This document shows positions 44,038 to 53,475 of a stretch of 64,000 nucleotides of DNA, piece by piece. This stretch comes from Ulva prolifera (taxonomy: Eukaryota; Chlorophyta; Ulvophyceae; Ulvales; Ulvaceae): NCBI GenBank assembly GCA_023078555.1, contig CM041200.1, positions 8,765,528 through 8,829,527 on the forward strand, in the 5' to 3' direction. Each line of letters begins with the position of its first letter. Within the stretch, counting starts at the first letter, position 1. The notes under the pieces were generated by a model. It ran no database searches and was not told where the DNA came from. It worked only from the letters and a program-made list of their open reading frames with translations. The translations under genes were made by a program, and so were the position numbers.

Positions 44038-47000
44038 GCGTACATCAGTGCTTCGCAGCACACAAAGCCGGCAGCCGCCGCCGTCTGCCGCAGAGAGACA
44101 CAGCACAGCGCGTCGCGCCAGGCCAGCGCCAGCACGCACTCCGACACGATCTCCGGAGACACCCTGATACGGGCTCCGAGGACACTCTGGAATGCCGTGA
44201 CTGCGTGTGCCGGCGGGCCGTGCTGCGCGAGGAAGACGAGCAGGCGCCCGATGTCCTCCTGAAGAGGCGGGCTGGCACAAGCCGCCGCAGACAATGCATG
44301 TACCTGTGTGACTGCCTCGACACACAAGCCTGCACACCAAGCGGCACTGTTTGAGGCGGGACTGAGTGGCATGATCAATCTGCGTTTATGGCACAGGGGC
44401 AGTGCTCTTTCAGCGCTGCGGCACCAGTGCATCGAGCTCATGTAACAGGGAGCGCATGCCTGTTCTGAGTCTCGGAATGTGGCCGTGTACGAATCATGTT
44501 GCAACAAGAGAAAGCACGGTGCCAGCGTATGGGCACACCCGCAGGCCTGCAGGGGGGTCGAACGCAATCAGGTAGGACTGCACCAGGGAAGCGGCTGCGA
44601 GAGGCAGCAGCGATGAACGCAGCGTGGCAGGCGTCGTCGGGCTGAACGCCGAGGGCGGCCATGTGACGCCACAACGCCGCCGCCGCGGCCGCATCCCCTG
44701 TGCCGGCAGCCGTGGCCAGGCATTGCGCGTACGCCGCGGCTGTTGCTGGCTGGAGCGAGCGCGCGCAGGCGTTGAGAACGTTGAGGCCGTTTGCGGTGAG
44801 GCCGGCGCGGAAGTGTGCCAGCGCGACCAGGCCATAGGCCACGATGTCCGGCCGGAGGTCGCCGGTGCGCGAGACTGTGCTCATTCTGCGCACAGGGTCG
44901 TGCTAGTATCAGCGACGGCATCGGGTACGATGAAGCAGCTGCTGGGACGCAAACGGTCTTCTCAGATACATGCAACCGCACTGCGAGGGGACTAAAATGT
45001 GAACTCTGCCAAGAAGAAACTGCGAAGTGTAGACCTGGATTTATGAACGACATGTGTTCTGCACGGATGTGATCTGCCTCATCTGCGGAACATTCCATTG
45101 AGTGCAGAGCCTGCTCTAGAGAGGCCTTACAGAAGAGGGAACAGGTGCTCGCCACAAAAACACCCGAAACCATTCGAAAAAGATCGCACATGTAGAGCCA
45201 GCAGCTTCCGCACTGCATGTATTTGCAGATGAACACGGGGCAGACATCACCACACCCCATACACACAGGAAACAGTTCATCCATGTACATACATACACGT
45301 GCATGTGCGGTGGATATCCAGACATGCATGCTGTGCAGTGCATGGGCGGTGTGGCCTTACCTGCTCATAGCATAAAGAAACGCCAGGGCGCGGGCCGGCT
45401 GCGGCGGGGTCGCCTCGGCGTACGCCCGCAGCAGCACATTGCAGCACTGCGTCGCCAGTGCATCCCCGGCCAGGCCTCGAGCTCGGACGCCAGCAAGCTC
45501 ATGACCATCTCTGTCGTCGGGCGAGCATGTGTGACCAGGGCATGCATATGCATACCCACACGCTCCCCAGGCGTCTTCAAGTTCCGGCGCCCGGAGGCCC
45601 TCAGTGCCGCCGTCGACGTGCGCACTCCCCAGCTCCCGCACAGCCTGCAGCAGCCCGCAGGCTGCGTCGGCGGCTGCATCGCCGTGCGGCAACGGTGGCG
45701 GAGCCTGTGCGATCGCCGCCGCGAGGGCAGTGAAGGGCTCGAGGTGCAGCTGCTGGGCGAGCTCGGCGAGGAGGCAGGCCTCCGCGAGCTGCCAGAGCCC
45801 AGCACGGCGCAGCGCGCACAGCAGGAAGAGGCACGCCTGGCCGTCCAGGCATGTGCCCTGTCGAAAGGCCACGGTATACGCCTACATGCACTTCTGTCAT
45901 CACGCTTGCGCTGTGCATACTGCGCATGACGTGCACACACCCTCACCAGCAACCTCAACACAAGCTTCTCTTCCTCTAGAGTACTATGCAAGCGCAGCAG
46001 CACCGAGCTGCATTCAAAGAGAACGTAAACGGAGCATGAAGCGCGGGTATTGCTCCGTGAAATGCATGGGGAACGAGACGGCAGGGGACGCACGGACACG
46101 CAGAGTTCCCACATGCCGTGGGAGTGCAGCACTGGGAGCAGCGCTCGGTACGTGATGGCGTCGGCGCAGGCGCTGTGCGCCGAGGCCTTCAGGCGCGTTT
46201 GCATGTCGCAAAACACGTGCCACGCCTGGACCGCGTCGCCGCCGCGGTTGCAGGCCCACAGCGCCGCGTTGCCGAGGGAGAGGTCCATGTCTACGTCCAG
46301 GAGGTGGAGGTACGTGAACAGCGCGAGGCCGCGGCGCCACAGCCCTGTTTTGGAGTACTTGGAGATGAGCTTCGTCAGGGTGGCCTTGTTTGGGCGGCAC
46401 AGCGGAGCCACGCACAGCAGCGCTTCCTGGACCGCACGGTCGGAGTTGCAGCCGTCCAGAACACACTGGAGCCTGCACGCAATGAGGGCAGTCAGTCGCT
46501 CATGAGCGTGTGACCACAAACGTCTCAGACGGAGTTTCGAGCTCGTTGGGCCTGTGAGTCCCATGGCGTACCGCATGCCGTTCCCCGGGCGCGAAGTAGT
46601 GTGCTGGAGTACATGCATGCTGCGGCCGTTCGGAATGCGTCTGCGCATCGCGTCACACAGCACGGTGCTGAGATCTCTCAGCACCGTGCTGTTTGCTGTT
46701 TTGTGATTTGCAGCTGTTCAGGGCGTCTTTGCCGCTGTATATGTACAACTGGCCGCCCGTTCAAAACATCACTGGCACTTGATCACGTCTGCCGCACGTT
46801 GGTCCGGCACATTGCATGCCGAGCACAGCAATTTGCAGGCCCGCAGCGCACGGGACACCCATACGACCCTTCAAGGCTGGCGACCAGCCCCACAGGCTGT
46901 TTGCTGTGCGTGCGGCCACAACGCAGAGTACAATCTTCAGACACCTTTGAATCCTGAATGTTGTACAGCATGTCCGCAACTGCACGAGCTGAGCCGGGCG

Positions 47001-47398
47001 GGCGTGTGGTGGCGTGGCGCTGGCAGTCATGCTCAACAGAAGAGTGCATGCCTTCTGAGGTCTGAGAGCCGTCGGTGAGCCGGCCGCTCCTGCAGAGTCG
47101 CCCGAGGCGGTGGCTTGTCGGCATCTGCGCCGGCGCCATCGCGGCCGTCAGCGGCTCGCCCGGCTTCGCGGTCCGGGGGCGCCGCGGAGCCCTCGCCGGA
47201 GAGCCCTCCACATGTGGACAGCGTGCCGCAGGAGGCGGCTGCCGCGGCCGCTGCGGCGGGGGAGCCCTGGACGGCTGCCGCAATGAGCCCGCTCACGATG
47301 CCGCCACAGCTGCCGATGTCGTCGGAAGCGGCAGTGTCGAGCGCGTCGGGTTGCGCGGGCGGCGGTCGGGCATGTGGGAGCTCGGCCGGTGCGTCCAT
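44034..47398 (-). CDS. PPR-like protein gene 3 (close duplicate of gene 2)
   Basis: Exons in reading order: first exon from ATG 47398 to about 47050 (3' end unresolved), then 46472-46094, 45881-45361, 44885-44584 and 44329-44034 (TGA). The last four join in phases 0, 2, 1 exactly as in gene 2, and exon 4 (302 nt) and exon 5 (296 nt) have the same lengths in both genes. Shared features include HRRLSDLRRHALF, KATLTKLISKYSKTGLWRRG, CALRRAGLWQLAEACL, ATPPQPARALAFLYAMSR and WRHMAALGVQPDDACHAAF. Exon 3 is 24 nt longer than in gene 2, in a variable linker between two conserved blocks. Intron 2 here lacks the poly-C run. I could not find a phase-2 donor for exon 1, so either the model or the gene is imperfect at that point. 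Helical-repeat RNA-binding function is inferred from the family. Confidence 0.68.
46657..46692. repeat. Perfect hairpin, 17-bp arms with 2-nt loop
   Basis: ACAGCACGGTGCTGAGA at 46657-46673 is followed by TC and then its reverse complement at 46676-46692. It lies in the first intron of PPR-like gene 3. Confidence 0.9.
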
Positions 47399-47401
47399 CA
47401 C

Positions 47402-47787
47402 ATGCTCTGTAGACCGAGGCGCGTCGTGGAGGCCGTGGTGTGAGCGGCAGGTCAGGCCAGCCAGGGTGGAGCCGCGTGTGCACGCCCTGAATCCAAGCAG
47501 TGTGTCAGGCGGTGTACGGCGTCATCAGGTTTGGAAGGCGCTTGGGCCACTGGGCCTACTGGCATGAAGAAGATTAGCATGAGCAGGTTCGCTGAGCTGA
47601 GCTTGTGGTGACGCCCATTGGACGAGAACGCTGCCACAATGCAAAGCATGCAGAATGTGCCTGCCCGTACATAACTCTTCCAGGGACAAAAGAGAATGCG
47701 ACCGTAGGATGTTGGAAGCGCTGGATCTTGTGCCATGTCCTGTAGGGATGCTGTGATGTTCGAGCAAAGACTCCTCGCAGGGCGATA
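47402..47787. other. No recognisable gene
   Basis: Region upstream of PPR-like gene 3 and left flank of the 6.4-kb element. Only short frames; possibly the gene's promoter side. Confidence 0.4.
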
Positions 47788-48476
47788 TCTGTGCCAATTC
47801 GTTAGTGTTCCAAGCCTAGGCCCCCCAGGAGAATCGCTTTTTAACATAGACAGCGTTGCCGGCCGCCGCCACCGATCACCAGGAGGGTTACAAAGACTTG
47901 ACAGCAGCTACTCGTGCGGTCGTCTGTGTCAAAGCTTTCGCAATCACTGTTTCCATCAAGCGCGCGACAGGCACATCTTCTGAACGCTTGACGAGCATAT
48001 CGAAGCCTATCAAAAACAGCAGCCTTCCAGCTCGCGACACGGCGCTCATCTGTAGCAATCTGTCGCGTCGGGCTTGGCTTCTTGGTGCTGCCATCCGAAC
48101 ATGTCGGGCTCGGTGACCGCTCGACGCCGCGGCACTGAACTTGATACGCAACCACAATGACCACCAAGCTGTCCAATTCACCCGCTTCCAAGCCCAGATA
48201 GCATCAGCTCGCCAATACCCATGTGCACGCAACAGCTCACTGCCTGGCGCTCGCTGACCGCATGCCAGCGAGAGGTGGCTGTTTTTGCCTCTGCTGATTC
48301 ATTTGACCGTTGGCAATGGCGCGCAGCTGCAGCGGGTTGCTGCCCTGATTTGTACGTGCATGGGTCTGTTCTTGCTATACGCTGAATCGCAGCGAGCCGC
48401 GATTCGCTTGCAATGCACAATACATCCGGATCTGAATGTTCGTTCTAGGCTAGGAACACTTTCGTGCACCTACTGA
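47788..48476 (+). repeat. Left 689-bp direct terminal repeat
   Basis: Starts TCTGTGCCAATTCG and ends GTGCACCTACTGA. Several short frames are open on both strands but have no recognised motif. The two ends are weakly inverse (TCTGT and ACTGA). Confidence 0.92.
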
Positions 48477-48614
48477 ACCGAATTCGTGTGGTGTGATGAA
48501 TGTGCGCGCAGAACCTCCCTTGTAATTATAAATATGACTTAGACTGGTACGCAACTTGTGTCTGCGCCAGAAACGACCTGTGTGCTTTGAACGGTAGGCT
48601 GCTCGAGCGCTGCG

Positions 48615-49525
48615 ATGAGTCACCACACGGACGACGACATGGACAGGTACGTCTGAGCAGGCGATTCGCGTTTTAGACAGCAAGTGTTAATCTGAGCGTT
48701 CACTCACGGTGATCTTCGTGGCGAGCAGTCTGTCCGACGTGTATGTGCGGATGTTCCGGTGGCAGGTTGCATACTGTCTTGCGGTGCAGCGGGCGGGAGA
48801 GCACAGACGGTGAACCTGACTGCGGCGCAGCGGACTCATCTGGTAGTGATTTGGACGAAGCTGTGGCGGAGGATTTAGACGGTGACGAACCAGTGGCGGG
48901 CGCCCATCCGCATGCAAGGTGGTCCCGCCACACGAGAGCGGTGATGGCAGCATTCTTGATGAACCAGATGACAGCTGCCGAGAGACTGCAGCTCAAAAAC
49001 AGTTCCGGGAAGGATTGGCCGAAAGGCAATCGGCAACGATGGAAGCCAATATATGATAAATTATTGGATTTGGTCAGAGAGACAGAAAATGGCAGGCATG
49101 AGGTGAAGGAGACCAATGCAAAGATACACGAGTTGGACCGTGACACCGTGAAAGAAGCAGCCAAGACATGGACATTAAGGCTGCTCAGGACAGGCAGCGT
49201 GGTGGATGCCCCCCCTCATGTGAAGGGGTACAAACATGCCAAGAACCACCCCCACCTACAAAACATTCTTGAACTCATCATGGCAGGGTATCCAGATGCA
49301 GCTGGCAATAAATGCCTCTACAGGAACCTACACGACCTTCGTGCAAGGAGGACAGAAGCATTTGCTGCAGAGTTTGACAAGCTGAGCTGCAAGACTATGA
49401 GGGGACTGTGGCTGCAACTACAAGAGCATGAACCCAAACTCATGGTGGTCAAGATCAGGATGAAGAAAGTCAGGAACGATGAGAACGTCCGAGTGTGTCC
49501 CATTTTATCTGGAATGTGTACTTGA
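48615..49525 (+). CDS. Spliced acidic/helical protein of the 6.4-kb element, possible DNA-binding
   Basis: Exon 1 is 48615-48646 (MSHHTDDDMD) and exon 2 is 48766-49525. The donor CAG|GTACGT and acceptor GTGGCAG| join in phase 2 across a 119-nt intron to give 264 residues. The N-terminal third is acidic (DEAVAEDLDGDEP). The middle is helical and charged (RWKPIYDKLLDLVRETENGR, KIHELDRDTVKEAAKTW). Near the C-terminus, LSCKTMRGLWLQLQEHEP followed by KIRMKKVRND could be a helix-turn-helix, as in transposase N-termini; that is a guess from pattern. The gene starts 139 bp inside the left terminal repeat and is followed directly by the 317-bp tandem array. I do not recognise the family. Confidence 0.6.
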
Positions 49526-49569
49526 CGCCGTTGCAATATAGTGGAATTGGCACAAAGCACACCAAGCCA

Positions 49570-50837
49570 TGCATGCCAATGCAAACACACCAGCAGCCAC
49601 CTGCACATGGACTAGACCATGCCCCACTCACTGCACGACGCTGAATCTTCTACACCATGGGCATCTTGACCTGTAGTGTAGAGTTACGAAGTTTGGGAGT
49701 CAAAAGAGCATCAGAGCACCTGGTGTGACCAATGCACAGACCACCCTGTTGGCATGTGCATCTAGTGCACCGGAGCTCCAATGAGGCTCATCTCAGAACA
49801 TACAGCAGCCAACTTTATGGTTATACAGTGTACCAAGTTTCAGCATCATCTGCATAGCCAGTGTGTCTGATCTGCACCTCCTGCTATGCATGCCAATGCA
49901 AACACACCAGCAGCCACCTGCACATGGACTAGACCATGCCCCACTCACTGCACGACGCTGAATCTTCTACACCATGGGCATATTGACCTGTAGTGTAGAG
50001 TTACGAAGTTTGGGAGTCAAAAGAGCATCAGAGCACCTGGTGTGACCAATGCACAGACCACCCTGTTGGCTTGTGCATCTAGTGCACCAGAGCTCCAATG
50101 AGGCTCATCTCAGAACATACAGCAGCCAACGTTATGGTTATACTGTGTACCAAGTTTCAGCATCATCTGCATAGCCAGTGTGTCTGATCTGCACCTCCTG
50201 CTATGCATGCCAATGCAAACACACCAGCAGCCACCTGCACATGGACTAGACCATGCCCCACTCACTGCACGACGCTGAATCTTCTACACCATGGGCATAT
50301 TGACCTGTAGTGTAGAGTTACGAAGTTTGGGAGTCAAAAGAGCATCAGAGCACCTGGTGTGACCAATGCACAGACCACCCTGTTGGCTTGTGCATCTAGT
50401 GCACCAGAGCTCCAATGAGGCTCATCTCAGAACATACAGCAGCCAACGTTATGGTTATACTGTGTACCAAGTTTCAGCATCATCTGCATTGCCAGTGTGT
50501 CTGATCTGCACCTCCTGCTATGCATGCCAATGCAAACACACCAGCAGCCACCTGCACATGGACTAGACCATGCCCCACTCACTGCACGACGCTGAATCTT
50601 CTACACCATGGGCATCTTGACCTGTAGTGTAGAGTTACGAAGTTTGGGAGTCAAAAGAGCATCAGAGCACCTGGTGTGACCAATGCACAGACCACCCTGT
50701 TGGCATGTGCATCTAGTGCACCGGAGCTCCAATGAGGCTCATCTCAGAACATACAGCAGCCAACTTTATGGTTATACAGTGTACCAAGTTTCAGCATCAT
50801 CTGCATAGCCAGTGTGTCTGATCTGCACCTCCTGCTA
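49570..50837. repeat. 317-bp tandem repeat, four units, inside the 6.4-kb element
   Basis: TGCATGCCAATGCAAACACA starts units at 49570, 49887, 50204 and 50521, and the sequence resumes at 50838 before diverging. The period is exactly 317 each time. Units 1 and 4 share variants (GGGCATCTTG, CACCGGAG) against units 2 and 3 (GGGCATATTG, CACCAGAG). Confidence 0.97.
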
Positions 50838-50925
50838 TGCATGCCCCCACATAGGGCACTGCCTGCAATGCATGCTCCCCCCCTCATGTGAGTTGTTAGC
50901 CCATATAAGCTGCAATGACCCGAGT

Positions 50926-51564
50926 ATGATCGAGGTGCAGGAGTGTGCTCGCCAAGTTTTAGGCCAAAGCCCAATGCAGTTTAATGCAGTGACTGTAGAG
51001 CCAGTGGCTGAAGAGCCCCCAACCCAAGACAACAAGAGGAAGAAAGGGCAAGAGCAGCAGGCAGGTGTTGATGACAGCTGCATGCCAAACATCACAGGAG
51101 AGTGCAGGTGGGACCCAAGCAATGGCATGAACCAGTGGTGGGTGGATGCCTTCAGTGTTGACCCATCAGCAATGGTGGAGGGTCTCACTGGCCTGTGGTG
51201 CCGTGGCACACCACAACCCATCAGGAACACCAAGTTGGAAAACGCCAGTGTGGGGACACTCCCGTTGATCCTCGTGTATATTGCTGTGCACCAGCAGTAT
51301 GGCACCTATGCTTGGTATCCCTATCATGGAGCCAGGCATGGGGCTGTCGACGAAGAGGGTGAGAAGAAAATGTTCCAAGGGTTCAAATACTGGTTTGATG
51401 ACATATCTGAGGCTGACAAGGAAGGTATCGTCCGCAACCGGTACTGCAATCAGCCAAGCGCGATTGAGGCATATCACAACAAGAGCTCGAAGGAAGAATG
51501 GGAAGCCTTCACGACGGGCAAGTTCAATCCACGATGGTTCATGGTGTGCTGCTACATTGCGTGA
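50926..51564 (+). CDS. Unrecognised ORF of the 6.4-kb element
   Basis: The open frame runs from within the end of the 317-bp array (50812). The first ATG that avoids repeat sequence and starts a plausible protein is 50926, giving 212 residues. Visible features are an acidic/lysine-rich linker (PPTQDNKRKKGQEQQ), then a Trp/Tyr-rich segment with CRWDPSNGMNQWWVDAF, YGTYAWYPYHGARHGAV and GFKYWFDDISEADKEGI. It ends FNPRWFMVCCYIA. It has the even residue balance of a real protein but no motif I know. An upstream exon is possible because AG sites precede 50926. Its 3' half overlaps the antisense nuclease-like frame. Confidence 0.5.
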   Translation: MIEVQECARQVLGQSPMQFNAVTVEPVAEEPPTQDNKRKKGQEQQAGVDDSCMPNITGECRWDPSNGMNQWWVDAFSVDPSAMVEGLTGLWCRGTPQPIRNTKLENASVGTLPLILVYIAVHQQYGTYAWYPYHGARHGAVDEEGEKKMFQGFKYWFDDISEADKEGIVRNRYCNQPSAIEAYHNKSSKEEWEAFTTGKFNPRWFMVCCYIA

Positions 51565-52206
51565 CCACATGGCAAACCACATGCACGTTGTGAACAATGC
51601 CAGCATGCTTACAATCTCTAAAGCTATACTGTCAACAGCTGAAACAAATCCACTGGCAGAGCGAGATGGCCCTTGCTGTACAGCACATATACATTCATCT
51701 GCACTCAAGCCATACACGGTAATACATGCACCAAGACATGCAATCGTTTTCTCATGATCACTTTTCACCACCCGAGATCTGGTGTGATTGTTGCCTTGCA
51801 CCTCAACAGCAACCAACGTGCACTCTGGACCTGGTGATGACAACACTAGGTCCAGCTTCAGGTTGCACCCCTCCCTATACTGTCCTCCACGTCTGCTTCT
51901 CTTCTTACCCCTGTGCACTGATGCCATCACCCTACCCTGTAGCTTCTGTGTCTCTGAGTGGAGGGGCCACTGTGTGCACACCAGGCCACAGTATCCAGCT
52001 TCCCTCAAGACTTGCAGGGCTTCAGCACCTCCACTGTCCTTGAATCTGCCATGTATCTTGCATTGACAGGGGCTTTTAGGCTTCGTCTTCAGGGGCATCA
52101 TGCACCCACACACATGACCATGGTGGTCATGGCATGGGTGCAGCTTGTAACCTTGGGGTAGGAGCTGTTGCAGCTGCTCCACCTGACAAGCACCTGCACA
52201 TTGCAC
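51166..52206 (-). CDS. Possible PD-(D/E)XK nuclease-like protein of the 6.4-kb element
   Basis: Minus-strand frame of 346 codons. The N-terminal part is Cys/His-rich (HPCHDHHGHVCGCMMPLKTK, then PCQCKIHGR), perhaps a zinc-binding unit. Next comes a block reading EALQVLREAGYCGLVCTQW. Then LKLDLVLSSPG, LVAVEVQGNNHTRS, VVKSDHEKTIACLGA and CITVYGLSA form an order of hydrophobic-Asp, Val-Glu-Val-Gln and Lys that fits PD-(D/E)XK nuclease folds with an E-x-Q variant. This is pattern inference. The frame has no ATG at its left end, so an upstream exon is likely. The last third (51166-51564) lies antisense to the neighbouring ORF and may not be coding. Transcription would be opposite to the other three genes of the element. 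Confidence 0.5.
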   Translation of the reverse strand: MQCAGACQVEQLQQLLPQGYKLHPCHDHHGHVCGCMMPLKTKPKSPCQCKIHGRFKDSGGAEALQVLREAGYCGLVCTQWPLHSETQKLQGRVMASVHRGKKRSRRGGQYREGCNLKLDLVLSSPGPECTLVAVEVQGNNHTRSRVVKSDHEKTIACLGACITVYGLSADECICAVQQGPSRSASGFVSAVDSIALEIVSMLALFTTCMWFAMWSRNVAAHHEPSWIELARREGFPFFLRALVVICLNRAWLIAVPVADDTFLVSLRYVIKPVFEPLEHFLLTLFVDSPMPGSMIGIPSIGAILLVHSNIHEDQRECPHTGVFQLGVPDGLWCATAPQASETLHHC

Positions 52207-52256
52207 ACAAAAGTTTAGCTAGAGTGCCTCTTGCAGACCTCTGACAGCTCACAGAA

Positions 52257-53210
52257 ATGCAATCTGACACAAAGAGCCACAATGACAGAACAAGGATGCC
52301 AACATGTGTGCAGACTGCAGAAGGCAAGAAGGCAAGAGCGCCAGTCTCGAGTGAACTGGCTGCTATGTTTGCCTACGCGGTACTGCCTACCATTCGGAAG
52401 CACTACAGGACAGGATGTGATGAGGCATATCAACAGCTGTGCCGAAACTTTGCAAGGGAAGCACAGATCCCCCAGCAGTATTGGGGGGCGATCACAATTC
52501 CATGCTTTTTCAGCCTGGACTGGGACACGAGACATGCCTGGCTCAGATCGGTGATCCAGCAGCCGCGAGGCGCAGACGTGGCTGGCTTCGACCAAAGGGC
52601 CGTCTCCCAACGGCTTGGTGCGCCTGCCCCGCATAAGCAAGCGAGCAACCTGCAGCTTTTCGACGAGGGCTCGAGCTCCAGCCGCGTGAGAGAGTTGATG
52701 CGCCGCGGAAATGCCCAGCACAACCGACTTCGTGACCTGCATAGGGCCATCACTCAGGACGGCTGTCACCCAGTTTTACTACGGAGATGGCATGAGTCCC
52801 TACGCAACATCAACTACATCACCGTGCATGAGCGGCAACTGATGCCGCTGTCGAAAATTTCACCCGACATTCATTCGCCGCCGGAGCACATGGTCGGAAC
52901 GTTGAAAGGAGATGTGAGGCTGAAGATTCTAGGCTTTGATCTCTCAAATGAGTTGCTGTGGCAGGGCGCGCAGTATCAGAAGTGGATCAACGATGCAGTT
53001 GTGGCGAGGGGCAACGGCCCGGAAGGTAGGAAGCACATACTGGGTTCGGTGCGAAAGCAGGTGATCATATGCAGAGTTCTGGCCGCTGATCGAGGCCAAG
53101 ACGTTCAAGTTGACGTTGTGACCGGACCGGCAGATAAGCCTGTCGTGTCAGAAACGGTCACGTTGAAGGGAACAGCTGGTGCGTGGATTCGAGACACACG
53201 CTGGACGTGA
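52257..53210 (+). CDS. Tc1/mariner-like (DDE) transposase C-terminal region, 6.4-kb element
   Basis: 317-codon frame from ATG 52257 to TGA 53210. It contains RAITQDGCHPVLLRRWHESL, then LPLSK-like MPLSKISPDIHSPPEHMVGT, then LKGDVRLKILGFDLSNELLW and RGNGPEGRKHI, ending GTAGAWIRDTRWT. ISPDIHSPPEHM parallels the SPDLNPIE block holding the last acidic residue of IS630-Tc1-mariner transposases. The Asp in QDGCHP would be the second catalytic Asp, 42 positions before the Glu. The first Asp is uncertain (FFSLDWDT is a candidate). No N-terminal helix-turn-helix is visible in this frame; the upstream gene may supply DNA binding, as a separate protein or by splicing. The frame ends 266 bp before the right terminal repeat. 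Family assignment is from motif order only. Confidence 0.5.
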   Translation: MQSDTKSHNDRTRMPTCVQTAEGKKARAPVSSELAAMFAYAVLPTIRKHYRTGCDEAYQQLCRNFAREAQIPQQYWGAITIPCFFSLDWDTRHAWLRSVIQQPRGADVAGFDQRAVSQRLGAPAPHKQASNLQLFDEGSSSSRVRELMRRGNAQHNRLRDLHRAITQDGCHPVLLRRWHESLRNINYITVHERQLMPLSKISPDIHSPPEHMVGTLKGDVRLKILGFDLSNELLWQGAQYQKWINDAVVARGNGPEGRKHILGSVRKQVIICRVLAADRGQDVQVDVVTGPADKPVVSETVTLKGTAGAWIRDTRWT

Positions 53211-53475
53211 TGCACGTTACAGCCCATCAGAGCACGCACACACCATGGAAATTACCTTGTCAGTCTGCTGAAAGAGCCTGTTGTTGTGCTCCGGCGCTAC
53301 TGCCCGCAGCCCTCTCCTCGCAACCAGTGTAACAACGAATCGGCACGCACAATAGTGCCCTCCGAAGCTGTCCAATACTATACCTCCATGTCTTTACCGG
53401 CTGCATGGTTTCACGAGGTGCATATTGCGCAATGCGGCTCCTGCATTCCAAACGCCTCAACACGCCTGAATCCCT

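Noticed and set aside
46606-46690. Minus-strand LRDLSTVLCDAMRRR resembling MRDLSTTLCRAVARQ of the LINE domain
   Set aside because: Only about 15 residues match and part of the sequence is the palindrome at 46657-46692; too short to call.
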